DNA from: Fructilactobacillus hinvesii
Lineage (GTDB): Bacteria > Bacillota > Bacilli > Lactobacillales > Lactobacillaceae
Assembly (NCBI RefSeq): GCF_024029435.1
Contig: NZ_CP097118.1
Coordinates: forward strand, 682,001 to 746,000
DNA length: 64,000 nucleotides
Direction: 5' to 3'
Shown piece after piece: positions 8,845 through 18,223 of the stretch. Under the pieces are notes generated by a model. That model searched no databases. It saw nothing but the letters and a program-made list of their open reading frames with translations, and was not told where the DNA came from. Position numbers and translations under genes: made by a program. Numbering within the stretch: the stretch's first letter is position 1; each line of letters starts with the position of its first letter.

Positions 8845-10226
8845 TGGGAAAAACCATGTTTGATAAATTGTGGGATGACCATGTCATTACTGGAAAAGTG
8901 GGAGAACCGCAACTGTTATACGTGGACCTTCATTTAGTTCATGAAGTGACATCACCACAGCCATTTGAATCGTTACGAACCAACCATAGACGAGTACGTC
9001 GTCCAGATCTAACCTTTGCCACAATGGATCATAACGTCCCCACTAAAGATATTTTTAACGTTCAGGATCAAATGTCGAAATTACAAATGGAAACCCTGAA
9101 GCGTAATACCGATGAATTTGGAATCGAGTTGGCGGCCGTGGGAGAGGCTGATCAGGGAATTGTGCACGTCATTGGACCAGAGCGCGGATTAACCCAACCC
9201 GGAAAAGTAATTGTGTGCGGCGATTCACATACGGCAACCCATGGAGCCTTTGGTGCACTGGCGTTTGGAATTGGAACGTCTGAGGTTGAACACGTTTTGT
9301 CTACGCAAACGATTTGGCAGGTAAAACCTAAAACGATGGGGATTAAAGTGACAGGAAAGTTGGCTCCCAATGTTTCAGCTAAGGATTTGATTATGGCCTT
9401 GATTGCTAAATATGGAACTTCTTTTGGAACTGGATATGCAATTGAATTCTATGGAGAAACGATTGAACGACTAACGATGCCAGAACGAATGACGATTTGT
9501 AACATGTCCATCGAAGCAGGTTCTAAAACGGAAATGGTACGCCCAGATCAAACAACCTTTGACTTTGTTAAGGGACGTCAACATGCTCCACACCGAATGG
9601 AAGCTGCCATTGCCGATTGGAAACAGTTATACACGGACGATGAAGCTGATTTTGATCAGGTGCTGCACTTGGACGTTAGTAACCTCAAACCGATGGTAAC
9701 TTGGGGGACTAATCCAGGTATGGCGGTTGCTGTGGATCAACGACTACCTGAAATTTGTAATGATGACGATCAAAAAGCATATGAATACATTGGCTTACAG
9801 CCGGGAATGCAAGTCACAGAAATTCCTTTGGATTATATCTTTATCGGTTCTTGCACTAATGGTCGCCTGGAAGATCTCCAAATGGCAGCAAATGTAATGA
9901 AAGGAAAACATTTAGCCCCTAACATTACCGCTTGGATTGTCCCCGGTAGTCGTAAGGTACGCAATCAAGCCATCCAGTTAGGCTTGGATTGTATTTTTAA
10001 AGCAGCTGGATGTGAATGGCGTGAGCCAGGATGTTCGGCTTGCTTGGCAATGAATCCGGATAAGATTCCAGCTGGAAAGCACGTTGCGTCCACATCAAAT
10101 CGGAACTTTGAAGGTCGGCAGGGAGCCGGTTCACGAACTCATTTGGCTTCACCAGCGATGGTAGCTGCGGCTGGAATTAACGGACATTTCGTTGATATTA
10201 GTAGTGATACTGAAGAGGAATTTTAG
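8844..10226 (+). CDS. leuC: 3-isopropylmalate dehydratase large subunit
   Basis: This is the 4Fe-4S aconitase-family subunit that isomerises 2- to 3-isopropylmalate together with LeuD. It is 460 aa. The three cluster cysteines are in IGSCTNGR and GCSACLAMN (C-x2-C). The [33 protein letters not shown] block is classic. It is followed almost directly by a sufT-like gene and then leuD, so the Fe-S client and an assembly factor are made together. Confidence 0.97.
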   Translation: MGKTMFDKLWDDHVITGKVGEPQLLYVDLHLVHEVTSPQPFESLRTNHRRVRRPDLTFATMDHNVPTKDIFNVQDQMSKLQMETLKRNTDEFGIELAAVGEADQGIVHVIGPERGLTQPGKVIVCGDSHTATHGAFGALAFGIGTSEVEHVLSTQTIWQVKPKTMGIKVTGKLAPNVSAKDLIMALIAKYGTSFGTGYAIEFYGETIERLTMPERMTICNMSIEAGSKTEMVRPDQTTFDFVKGRQHAPHRMEAAIADWKQLYTDDEADFDQVLHLDVSNLKPMVTWGTNPGMAVAVDQRLPEICNDDDQKAYEYIGLQPGMQVTEIPLDYIFIGSCTNGRLEDLQMAANVMKGKHLAPNITAWIVPGSRKVRNQAIQLGLDCIFKAAGCEWREPGCSACLAMNPDKIPAGKHVASTSNRNFEGRQGAGSRTHLASPAMVAAAGINGHFVDISSDTEEEF

Positions 10227-10227
10227 A

Positions 10228-10539
10228 ATGGAACAACCAACCCAACTGCAGCAGCAAATGTTGGAATGCCTTTCTTCCGTAGTTGATCCGGAACTGGGCG
10301 TAGACATTGTGAATCTTGGCCTCATTTACAAATTAGCGTTTGTGTCCGGAACGGTAACCGTCCAACTGACATTGACTACGATGGGATGCCCTTTAATAGA
10401 GGAATTAGAGCAAATGATTCGGCAGGCATTGTTACATCTGAAGTCGGTCAAAACGGTTCAGATTGAATTAGTTTGGGAACCAGCCTGGACACCGCAACGG
10501 ATGAGTCGAGCGGCTCGTTTAGCACTTGGAATTCATTAA
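10228..10539 (+). CDS. SufT/MIP18-type Fe-S assembly factor (DUF59)
   Basis: A 103 aa protein with the MIP18 family pattern [15 protein letters not shown] (about residues 20-34) and TTMGCPL (conserved Cys). Relatives (SufT, PaaD, CIA2) help deliver Fe-S clusters to target proteins. The ATG at 10228 follows the leuC stop by one base, with GAGGAA inside the leuC end. Its place between leuC and leuD, and upstream of sufCDB, suggests it matures LeuCD (inference). The family is clear; the exact role is not. Confidence 0.85.
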   Translation: MEQPTQLQQQMLECLSSVVDPELGVDIVNLGLIYKLAFVSGTVTVQLTLTTMGCPLIEELEQMIRQALLHLKSVKTVQIELVWEPAWTPQRMSRAARLALGIH

Positions 10540-10565
10540 TTGAAAGCATAGCAAAGGAGCAAACA

Positions 10566-11150
10566 GTGGAAGCATTTGTTACAGAAACAGGAAAAGCAGT
10601 GGTATTACCACGTGATGACATTGATACTGATTTGATCTTACCGAAACAATTTTTAAAGAACATTCTCAAAACGGGATTTGGAGTGGATTTGTTTTATGAC
10701 TGGCGTTACTTGGATGATGGTAGTCCAAATCCAGACTTTGCGCTAAATCGACCAGAGAATCAGGGAGCAACGATTTTAATTACTGGCTCGAACTTTGGAG
10801 CCGGTTCTTCGCGAGAACATGCTGTTTGGGCTTTAACGGGTTACGGATTTAGGGCAGTCATTGCTGGCAGTTTTTCAGATATTTTTTACATGAATGCCAC
10901 TAAGAATGGATTACTACCAATTCAATTACCTAAGGAACAACGGGAATTCTTAGAAACGGTGCGTCCAGAGGAACGAATTTACATTGACTTACCCCATCAA
11001 ACGGTGACACTACGAGAGCATAGTTTTTCGTTTGAAATTAATCCCCAATGGAAAAATAAATTTATCAATGGAGAAGACGACATTGATATTACGATGAAAT
11101 ATGAACAACAAATCACAGAATTTGAACAACAGCGACCAAATTACGATTAA
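10566..11150 (+). CDS. leuD: 3-isopropylmalate dehydratase small subunit
   Basis: This is the swivel-domain partner of Leu[18 protein letters not shown] near the N-terminus and [17 protein letters not shown] are the family signatures. The chosen start is GTG 10566, which has AAGGAG at 10554-10559 with 6 bp spacing and gives 194 aa, the usual length. Longer in-frame readings would overlap the sufT-like gene and add unrelated residues. It is followed after 18 bp by a YrdC-like gene. Confidence 0.95.
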   Translation: MEAFVTETGKAVVLPRDDIDTDLILPKQFLKNILKTGFGVDLFYDWRYLDDGSPNPDFALNRPENQGATILITGSNFGAGSSREHAVWALTGYGFRAVIAGSFSDIFYMNATKNGLLPIQLPKEQREFLETVRPEERIYIDLPHQTVTLREHSFSFEINPQWKNKFINGEDDIDITMKYEQQITEFEQQRPNYD

Positions 11151-11168
11151 AGATTATAGGAGAAGAAC

Positions 11169-11945
11169 ATGAATAAACACATTAATTGGAATGGTAATGT
11201 CCAACCTGAAGCAGTAGAAATTTTAACTGGTGCAGGAGGAATGATTGTGAGTCCAACAAAAGTCGGATACATTATCATGACTTCTGATAAAGCAGGCTTG
11301 GAACGTAAATTCACAGCAAAACAACGGAAGAGAAACAAACCAGGAGTCGTTTTGTGTGGCTCGTTGGAAGAACTGGATGAATTAGCTGAAATGACACCCA
11401 CCATCCGAAAAATGTATCAAGAACATTGGGACCAAGATATTTTGTTAGGTTGTATTTTGCCATGGAAGGCTAGTGGTAAGGAAAAATTACCAGCGGATGG
11501 TAGTCAAGAATTGATGATGGACCGACGTGAAACTAGCTGTTTTGTGATTAAATTTGGGAAACCAAGTGAAATGATTGCCAAAGAATTGTGGGAAAAGGAA
11601 GGTCAGTTTGCCTTTGCTAGTTCTGCTAATCCATCTGGTAGGGGAAATAAAGGTAAAGTGAAAAACATTGGGGATCGAATTGAATCTCAAGCCGATTTGA
11701 TCATTGAAGCTGATGATTATGTGGCTTCCATTCAACCAAACGAAACTGAGCAAACGCGGTATGAGCAAGGAGTGATGGTTTCGATGGTGGATGAACAGGG
11801 CAAGTTGATCTCAGAACAAGTTCAAGCCATGGAAAAACAACCAGTTCCAGTTGTGATTCGCAAGGGATTGGATGTGGATAAGATTATGAAAATCATGAGT
11901 GATCTGTTTTGGAGTTGGGATTATCGCCAGGGAGCATATTACTAG
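11169..11945 (+). CDS. Sua5/YciO/YrdC family protein
   Basis: A 258 aa protein of the YrdC fold. GAGGMIVSPTKVGYIIMTSD (about 21-40) replaces the usual PTDT-YG nucleotide-binding start, KRNKPGVVLCGSLEEL matches the KxRxxxKP region, and FASSANPSGRGNKG is the conserved Ser-Ala-Asn-Pro motif. TsaC/Sua5 members make threonylcarbamoyl-AMP for tRNA t6A. This one is divergent (PTK instead of PTDT), so it may be a paralogue with another substrate. Its position between leuD and sufC in a tight operon is unusual and its role there is unknown. Confidence 0.75.
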   Translation: MNKHINWNGNVQPEAVEILTGAGGMIVSPTKVGYIIMTSDKAGLERKFTAKQRKRNKPGVVLCGSLEELDELAEMTPTIRKMYQEHWDQDILLGCILPWKASGKEKLPADGSQELMMDRRETSCFVIKFGKPSEMIAKELWEKEGQFAFASSANPSGRGNKGKVKNIGDRIESQADLIIEADDYVASIQPNETEQTRYEQGVMVSMVDEQGKLISEQVQAMEKQPVPVVIRKGLDVDKIMKIMSDLFWSWDYRQGAYY

Positions 11946-11955
11946 GAGGGTTTTA

Positions 11956-12732
11956 ATGACGACATTAACGATTAAAGATTTGCACGTAGAAGTAGAAGGT
12001 AAAGAAATTTTAAAGGGTGTGAATCTAACCGTAAAGACGGGAGAAGTTCATGCCATCATGGGACCAAATGGAACCGGGAAATCAACTCTTTCTCAAACCA
12101 TTATGGGTCATCCTGCCTATAAACGTACTCAAGGCCAGATTTTACTAGACGAACAAGATATAGACGAATGGACCGTTGATGAACGAGCTCGGGCTGGCTT
12201 ATTCTTAGCAATGCAATATCCAGCAGAGATCCAAGGGGTTACGAACGTAGAATTTATGCGTGCGGCGATGAATGCACGCCGCAGTGATGATGATCAAATT
12301 GGAATTACCGAATTTTTACGTCAATTGGATCAGAATCGCGAAATTTTATCGATGCCAGAAGAAATGACGGAACGTTATTTAAATGAAGGTTTTTCTGGTG
12401 GAGAAAAGAAGCGAAATGAAATTTTACAGATGATGATGATTAAACCAAACATTGCTATTTTGGATGAAATTGATTCAGGGTTAGATATTGATGCCTTAAA
12501 GGTAGTTGCTCGAGGAGTTAATTCAATGCGCTCACCTGAGTTTGGGGTATTGATGATTACTCATTATCAACGCCTGCTTGATTACATCGAACCGGATTTT
12601 GTGCACGTTATGATGGGGGGCCGAGTGGTTAAAACCGGGGGATCAGAATTAGCTAAACGACTAGAAGAGAATGGTTATGCACAATTACGTGATGATTTAG
12701 GCCTCAACATTAAACTGACAGATGAAAATTAA
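11956..12732 (+). CDS. sufC: Fe-S assembly ATPase SufC
   Basis: ABC-type ATPase of the SufBCD scaffold, 258 aa. It has Walker A GPNGTGKST, the SufC-specific signature FSGGEKKRNEILQM, Walker B IAILDEIDSGLDIDAL and the His loop ITHYQRLL. The ATG at 11956 follows AGGAGGG; a longer in-frame reading has no such support. It starts 10 bp after the YrdC-like gene and 11 bp before sufD. Confidence 0.97.
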   Translation: MTTLTIKDLHVEVEGKEILKGVNLTVKTGEVHAIMGPNGTGKSTLSQTIMGHPAYKRTQGQILLDEQDIDEWTVDERARAGLFLAMQYPAEIQGVTNVEFMRAAMNARRSDDDQIGITEFLRQLDQNREILSMPEEMTERYLNEGFSGGEKKRNEILQMMMIKPNIAILDEIDSGLDIDALKVVARGVNSMRSPEFGVLMITHYQRLLDYIEPDFVHVMMGGRVVKTGGSELAKRLEENGYAQLRDDLGLNIKLTDEN

Positions 12733-12743
12733 GGAGGGTCAGG

Positions 12744-13952
12744 ATGACAGATTTGCAAACGTTCAAACGAAAACTGGCTAGCGGTGAACCGCAGTCAGAA
12801 GCTGATCCGACTTTTGCTAAAGTACGATACCATAGCTGGCATTTAGAGCAACTTCATTCGGTTGCAACCGGAAATACTGAATTGCCTAGTCGTCCGCTCC
12901 CCAATGGAATCGAGTTAGTCCAAGCCCAAGTACGTTGGAGTCATTTGACGGAAAAGCTAACTAAGCAGGGTATAGTTGTTTGTGATTTTCAAACCGCGCT
13001 TAGTCATTTTCCTAACGTATTGCAGCGGAGCTTGGGCCAAGTAATTGGGCCTCATGCTAACACATTAGCCGCCATTAATTGGAAGGAATTTACGAATGGA
13101 ATTCTGGTTTGGGTTCCTGCAGAAACTCATGTCACGGAGTTAATTAATGTTATTCAAACAATAACTGCTGATTTAGCTAGTCGATTGATTGTTTACGTGG
13201 AAAATCAGGCTCAGGTTACCATTTTAAGTCAGTTACGATCCACAGAAATTGCTCAAGGAAAGAGTTCATTAGTGATGGAAGTAGTTGCAGAACCTGGCGC
13301 CGAAGTTAATTTGATTACGGTTGATGAAATTGGACCCCAGCTTCAGGGAAGTATTTTTCGTAAAGCAACCGTGAGGCAGGGAGCTCAGGTAAATTGGTAC
13401 AATGCCGAGTTGAATCAAGGCAATCAACTGATTGATTTACAAAGCCAATTGGTGGGAACTGGCGCTCAATCTTTAACGAACGTGATTGCCTTAACTAGTG
13501 ATAAACAGATTCAGGGACTCAATACTAAAATTCTGAACCAAGCCCCGCATACCGTTGGGAATATCCTACAACGAGGAGTTATATTGGATCGTTCCCGGTT
13601 AGTTTTTAATGGAATTGGAGAAATAAAACAAGGGGCTGTGGGTTCTGATGCGCAACAAGAATCTCGGGTTTTGATGCTTAGTAAGTATGCCCGTGGAGAT
13701 GCTAATCCGTTGTTACTAATTGATGAAAGTGACGTTACCGCGGGACATGCTGCTTCAGTGGGACGTGTGGATGCTGACCAACTTTATTACCTCATGAGTC
13801 GTGGTATTGATAAAAAAACAGCGCAACGATTAGTGATTAGAGGATTTTTAGGACCAGTGGTGGTTAAGATTCCGACTAAAGAAGTTCAGCAAGAAGTGAT
13901 TAATTTAATTGAAAAGAAGTTAGTGGCTGCCGAGTTACAGGGGGAGGATTAA
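12744..13952 (+). CDS. sufD: Fe-S assembly protein SufD
   Basis: SufB/SufD beta-helix family, 402 aa, partner of SufB and SufC in the scaffold complex. The C-terminal [28 protein letters not shown] block is diagnostic. The ribosome-binding site is AAGGAGG. In most Firmicutes sufS (desulfurase) and sufU follow here, but the next gene, 4 bp on, is sufB. Sulfur must therefore come from a desulfurase encoded elsewhere. Confidence 0.94.
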   Translation: MTDLQTFKRKLASGEPQSEADPTFAKVRYHSWHLEQLHSVATGNTELPSRPLPNGIELVQAQVRWSHLTEKLTKQGIVVCDFQTALSHFPNVLQRSLGQVIGPHANTLAAINWKEFTNGILVWVPAETHVTELINVIQTITADLASRLIVYVENQAQVTILSQLRSTEIAQGKSSLVMEVVAEPGAEVNLITVDEIGPQLQGSIFRKATVRQGAQVNWYNAELNQGNQLIDLQSQLVGTGAQSLTNVIALTSDKQIQGLNTKILNQAPHTVGNILQRGVILDRSRLVFNGIGEIKQGAVGSDAQQESRVLMLSKYARGDANPLLLIDESDVTAGHAASVGRVDADQLYYLMSRGIDKKTAQRLVIRGFLGPVVVKIPTKEVQQEVINLIEKKLVAAELQGED

Positions 13953-13956
13953 GGAG

Positions 13957-15387
13957 ATGGAAATAGAACGCGAGGATGCACTGCGTAAGACGAAAGAAGC
14001 CATTGGTGCCGATCAAGAATATCAGTTTGCATTTCAAGATGATTTTACCCCAGAATTTTCGACTGGAAAGGGAATTTCCGAAGAGATTATTCGTAAAATT
14101 TCTGCCCATAAAAATGAACCTGAGTGGATGCTTGAATATCGATTAGAAGCTTATCGAGCTTATCAAAAAATGCCGATGCAAACATGGGGTCCAGATTTAA
14201 GTGCGATTGATTTTGACGACATTTATTACTACAACAAACCGACGGCTGAAAAGTATCGTGATTGGGAAGACGTTCCCGAACAACTTAAGGAAACATTTGA
14301 AAAACTTGGAGTTCCAGAGGCAGAACGACGCTGGTTGGCTGGATCATCTGCTCAGTATGAGTCAGAAGTAATTTACCACCGTATGAAAGAAGAGTTTGAT
14401 AAAACAGGAATTGTTTTTACAGACACAGATACAGCGTTACAACAGTATCCAGAGCTCATGAAAGAATACTTTGGAAGTCTGGTAAAACCCACTAATAACA
14501 AATTAGCAGCCTTAAATGCAGCCGTGTGGTCGGGAGGAACCTTTATCTATGTTCCTAAAGGAGTTCACGTTACCACCCCAATCCAATCTTACTTTCGTAT
14601 TAATCAAGAAAATGAAGGTCAATTTGAACGAACGCTAATTATTGTGGATGAGGGGGCTCACGTTGATTATGTAGAAGGATGTTCTGCCCCAATGTATTCT
14701 GGGGATGCACTGCACGCGGCCGTCGTTGAAGTAATTGTAAAGAAAGATGCTTATTGTCGTTATACAACCATTCAAAATTGGTCAAATAATGTTTATTCTC
14801 TAGAAACCAAGCGTGCGGCTGCTGCTGAAAATGCCACCATGGAGTGGGTGGATGGTAACTTTGGTTCAAAAACAACTATGAAGTACCCATCTGTTTACTT
14901 AAATGGAGAAGGCGCCCGGGGAACGATGCTATCGATTGCAGTAGCAGGGAATGGAGTTAATTTGGACTCGGGGGCGCAAATGATTCACAATGCTCCTAAA
15001 ACATCTTCTTCGATTATTTCTAAATCAATTGCTCACGATGGGGGAGCAACCGATTACAGAGGAACAGTGAAATTTGGTCGGGCTGCTGACGGGTCCTTTG
15101 CGCACGTGGAATGCGATACGATTTTGGTTGATGATGAATCATCAGCAGATACGATCCCTTATAACACCATTTTGAATGGGAATGTAACAATGGAGCACGA
15201 AGCTAAAGTTTCTAAGGTATCAGAAACGCAGCTTTATTACCTGATGTCGCGGGGAATTTCAGCTGCCAAAGCAACAGAAATGATTATTATGGGATTCGTG
15301 GAACCGTTCACTAAGGAATTGCCGATGGAATATGCGGTTGAACTGAATCGGTTAATGAAATTTGAAATGATTGGTTCCGTTGGATAA
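13957..15387 (+). CDS. sufB: Fe-S assembly scaffold protein SufB
   Basis: Scaffold subunit on which clusters are assembled, 476 aa. [20 protein letters not shown] and the [19 protein letters not shown] region carry the Cys residues corresponding to those implicated in sulfur transfer and cluster building in E. coli SufB. The C-terminus repeats [15 protein letters not shown]. It is the last gene of the leu-suf operon. The next frame downstream is a broken oxidoreductase. Confidence 0.97.
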   Translation: MEIEREDALRKTKEAIGADQEYQFAFQDDFTPEFSTGKGISEEIIRKISAHKNEPEWMLEYRLEAYRAYQKMPMQTWGPDLSAIDFDDIYYYNKPTAEKYRDWEDVPEQLKETFEKLGVPEAERRWLAGSSAQYESEVIYHRMKEEFDKTGIVFTDTDTALQQYPELMKEYFGSLVKPTNNKLAALNAAVWSGGTFIYVPKGVHVTTPIQSYFRINQENEGQFERTLIIVDEGAHVDYVEGCSAPMYSGDALHAAVVEVIVKKDAYCRYTTIQNWSNNVYSLETKRAAAAENATMEWVDGNFGSKTTMKYPSVYLNGEGARGTMLSIAVAGNGVNLDSGAQMIHNAPKTSSSIISKSIAHDGGATDYRGTVKFGRAADGSFAHVECDTILVDDESSADTIPYNTILNGNVTMEHEAKVSKVSETQLYYLMSRGISAAKATEMIIMGFVEPFTKELPMEYAVELNRLMKFEMIGSVG

Positions 15388-15420
15388 GAAGTGAAACTGT
15401 AATTGAAGGAAGGGAAAAAG

Positions 15421-15963
15421 ATGGTAGTTAGTGATTTGAGTACTCTGGTTCTGGTGGCTCATCCTAGTTTAATGAGTTCGCGAATTAACGCTAGTTTAGT
15501 GAAAGCGGGAATTACGCTGCCAAACGTTACCATTCATAATTTATATGGTTGCTATCCTAACCATCAGATTGACGTTGATTTGGAACAACGGTTGGTAGAA
15601 AATCATGAGCGGATTGTCTTTCAATTTCCCTTTTACTGGAATAGTTCACCAGCTCTTTTAAAAGATTGGTTTGATAAGGTGGTTTTACATGGATGGGGAT
15701 ACGGAAGCACAGGGCGATCTTTAAATGGAAAGCAATTATAACTAGCTGTCTCAACTGGAAGTGCTGCTTCGGTCTACACCAAAACTGGTAGAATGCATAC
15801 CACTATGAATGAATTGTTAAGTCCATTCGCTTTAAATGCCGCTTTTACGAACATGGAATATAAGCAACCATTTTTGACGATGGGAACTTTTTCAATGAGT
15901 AATAGTGAATTGCAACAGCAAGAAAATAAATATCAACAGTTTTTACGGAATCAATGGTTGTAA
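15421..15963 (+). pseudogene. NAD(P)H oxidoreductase (flavodoxin-2 fold) with an in-frame stop
   Basis: Related to MdaB/YwrO/KefF-type quinone or NAD(P)H reductases: LVLVAHPSLMSSRINASL at the N-terminus and VFQFPFYWNSSPALLKDWFDKVVLHGWGYG for flavin binding. The frame is interrupted by TAA at 15739-15741, between GKQL and LAVSTGSAAS, and then stays open for 73 codons to 15963, ending as the family does. The whole would be about 180 aa, normal length. One base change (for example CAA to TAA) explains it. The ATG at 15421 has GAAGGAAGGG upstream. Read-through or reinitiation cannot be excluded. Confidence 0.8.
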
Positions 15964-15985
15964 ATTCTGCATATTTTAATCAAGT

Positions 15986-16019
15986 AAAAAAGACTAGAAT
16001 AAATAATTCTAGTCTTTTT
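15986..16019 (+). terminator. Intrinsic terminator after the oxidoreductase pseudogene
   Basis: AAAAAGACTAGAAT and ATTCTAGTCTTTTT form a perfect hairpin with a 5 base loop and a T5 tail. It likely ends the leu-suf transcript. Confidence 0.85.
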
Positions 16020-16093
16020 GCAGTTATTAACATTAGTTACGTGACTTTAATTTAGGGGGTATAGCTCATTTTGATTCCAACCTTTTTTATTGA

Positions 16094-16245
16094 TCATGAA
16101 ATTCTTAACTGATCTAGTTGATCCTTATCAGTAAAAGAAAGGAGATTAACTTGAGCTGATTCAGCAATTTTTTTTGCTCTTGGACTTGGTTTGCCAAGTT
16201 CGTCATTATAAACGATGAAATAATAGTTACAAAATAATTATGCAT
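16094..16245 (-). pseudogene. Coding-like remnant in the gap before gntK
   Basis: On the minus strand a frame without a good start reads YNDELGKPSPRAKKIAESAQ and on to DKDQLDQLRIS, ending in TGA at 16094-16096. A separate short frame from ATG 16245 (MHNYF...) could join it through a frameshift near 16228. The composition looks coding, but I recognise no family. Otherwise 16020-16463 holds only a minus-strand hairpin (16327-16359) and no further gene. Confidence 0.25.
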
Positions 16246-16326
16246 TTTTGATTGTAGCAAAAAATTAACTAAATGTTAAGTTTTGGTAAAGGAAAATTTA
16301 ACTCTTGGTTTCTTTTTTTCTGCCTA

Positions 16327-16359
16327 CAAAAAAGAACTCAGCAGCTTCCAACTACTGAG
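16327..16359 (-). terminator. Minus-strand hairpin with T tract
   Basis: Complement of CTCAGCAGCT (16337-16346) and AACTACTGAG (16350-16359) form a 10 bp stem with two wobble pairs, followed on the minus strand by a T-rich run (16327-16336). It may be a back-up terminator for gntK transcripts. Confidence 0.5.
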
Positions 16360-16464
16360 GGTCTCTTACTTCAATTAAAGTTAGTCATCCAAACTTTAGA
16401 ATGTTTTTCATAACTCAGCATTTAGTCCGCTATGGACTACTAGTGTTGATTCTGGTGATAGTAA

Positions 16465-16497
16465 AAAAGCTCAATCCCATCGTGGATTGAGCTTTTC
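16465..16497 (-). terminator. Terminator of gluconate kinase
   Basis: AAAAGCTCAATCC (16465-16477) and GGATTGAGCTTTT (16484-16496) form a perfect 13 bp hairpin flanked by A and T runs. It lies directly after the gntK stop on the minus strand and may work in both directions. Confidence 0.85.
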
Positions 16498-16502
16498 CTT
16501 CC

Positions 16503-18056
16503 TTATTTTTGTTCATCATTTTCAGTTTCATTTTGCCGTTGGAACGTTGCGATGTTCTTGTATTCTGGTTGCAAAGCCCGGCTTAAACGAATGTAAATTG
16601 GAATTAATTCGCGGTAAGCTTTGTAGTTTTCTGGGTTAGGCTTGTGCGTGTTGGTAACCCCAACAAACTTTTCAACGTCGTACAGACTGTCAATCATGTT
16701 GAAGCTGTACATTCCTAACACAGCAGCTCCCAAAGCTGTTCCTTCAACGCTTTCAGGGATGTTTACGTCTTGTTCAAAGACATCTGCTAACATTTGCCGC
16801 CAGAGTTCAGAACGAGCGAACCCACCGGTTGCTTGAATCTTAGTTGGTTCACCAACCACTTCAGAAAGAGCCAGCATGACGGTGTACAGGTTGTAAACGA
16901 TTCCTTCAAGGGCCGCACGAATCATGTTAGCCCGGGTGTGTTGCCGGGTTAACCCAAAGAAAGTTCCACGGGCATCGGCATCCCAGATTGGAGCCCGTTC
17001 TCCGCCTAAGAATGGCAGGAAGATTAAACCATCAGAACCGGCTGGAATGGAGGAAGCAATCTTAGTTAACAGGTCGTAGGCATCTAGGTTCATTTCTTCG
17101 GCTGTAACTTTTTCTGGGAGACAGATTTGGTCTCTGATCCAACGGAAGACGATTCCACCGTTGTTAACGGGTCCCCCAATGACCCACATGTCTTTAGCAA
17201 GGTAGTAACAGAATACCCGAGCCTTCGGGTCAATCCGTGGTTTATCGCTGACAATCCGGACGGCCCCAGAAGTTCCAATCGTGACCGCAATCACACCCGG
17301 TTTGATGGCGTCTACTCCCAGGTTGGCCAACGGGCCATCAGAAGCTCCGATGACAAAGGGAACGTCCTTGTCAATTCCAATCATGTTAGCGTAACGTTCG
17401 TTCATCCCTTGGAACTGGTAAGTGGTGTCCACTAATTCGGGCAGTTGATCTCGGGTTACGCCGGCTACTGACAGTGCTTGGTCGTCCCAATCCATGTTAA
17501 AAATGTTGAAGAGGGCGGTGGCATTAGCAATTGAGTAGTCTTCTTTTAGCGTGCCAAAGAGCTTGTAGTTGACGTATTCTTTGATGCCGACAAAGTAACG
17601 CGTCTTTTTGAAGATTTCTGGCTTTTCGTTCTTAATCCACATAATCTTCGTTAATGGAGTCATGGGGTGCACTGGAACTCCGGTCTTTTTGTAGAGTTCC
17701 ATTCCGATGCCGTTGTTCTTTAATTCGTCGGCATAGTTTACGGCCCGGTTGTCTGCCCAAGTGATGGCCCGGGTTAATGGTTTGTGATTTTCATCCAAAC
17801 AGATCAAGCTGTGCATCGCACAGGAGTAAGAAACACCCTTTAATTCCCCTGGCTTTAAATCAGCTTTTTCAATCACTTTAGATAATCCCGAGATGATGGC
17901 ACTAAAAATTTCTTCTGGATCTTCTTCGGCCATGTCTGGCGTATCTTGGTACAGATTGTACAAATCGTTTGAGTAGCCGCGCACCTTACCGGCTTCGTCA
18001 TAAAGTACCGTTTTGGTACTGGTAGTTCCAATGTCAAGTCCAATTACGTATTCCAT
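16503..18056 (-). CDS. gntK: Gluconate kinase (FGGY family)
   Basis: It phosphorylates gluconate to 6-phosphogluconate, feeding the phosphoketolase/pentose-phosphate route. At 517 aa it is typical for FGGY kinases. The N-terminus GLDIGTTSTKTVLYD is the phosphate-1 motif, GVSYSCAMHSL and ITWADNRA are gluconokinase-like, and FLPFLGGERAPIWDADARGTFFGL plus ATGGFARSELWRQMLADVF are FGGY signatures. The start ATG 18056 has AAGGGG upstream. It is monocistronic. A gluconate permease gene lies separately at 37313. Confidence 0.93.
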   Translation of the reverse strand: MEYVIGLDIGTTSTKTVLYDEAGKVRGYSNDLYNLYQDTPDMAEEDPEEIFSAIISGLSKVIEKADLKPGELKGVSYSCAMHSLICLDENHKPLTRAITWADNRAVNYADELKNNGIGMELYKKTGVPVHPMTPLTKIMWIKNEKPEIFKKTRYFVGIKEYVNYKLFGTLKEDYSIANATALFNIFNMDWDDQALSVAGVTRDQLPELVDTTYQFQGMNERYANMIGIDKDVPFVIGASDGPLANLGVDAIKPGVIAVTIGTSGAVRIVSDKPRIDPKARVFCYYLAKDMWVIGGPVNNGGIVFRWIRDQICLPEKVTAEEMNLDAYDLLTKIASSIPAGSDGLIFLPFLGGERAPIWDADARGTFFGLTRQHTRANMIRAALEGIVYNLYTVMLALSEVVGEPTKIQATGGFARSELWRQMLADVFEQDVNIPESVEGTALGAAVLGMYSFNMIDSLYDVEKFVGVTNTHKPNPENYKAYRELIPIYIRLSRALQPEYKNIATFQRQNETENDEQK

Positions 18057-18113
18057 AATAATTCCCCTTAATTGTGTATTTTGGCTGGGTCAACCAACTT
18101 TTTTTCACTTTAT

Positions 18114-18154
18114 TGTAACGCTTACATTATATGGGAAATTGGCAAGCACTTCAA
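18114..18154 (-). promoter_or_regulatory. gntK promoter with operator palindrome
   Basis: On the minus strand TTGAAG (complement of 18149-18154), 17 bp and TATAAT (complement of 18126-18131) form a good promoter. The palindrome TGTAA-GCG-TTACA (18114-18126) begins at the last base of the -10. It resembles a cre site but is one base shorter than the usual 14-mer, so CcpA or a gluconate regulator are both possible. Confidence 0.7.
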
Positions 18155-18223
18155 GCGAGAGCGCGCTAATCATGGTAAGATAAAGGTAATCTTAAACTAT
18201 ACGATGGGGGACTGACAAACGGA

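Noticed and set aside
11147-11404. Minus-strand frame opposite the YrdC-like gene
   Set aside because: It is a shadow of a well-supported gene, with no SD or domain.
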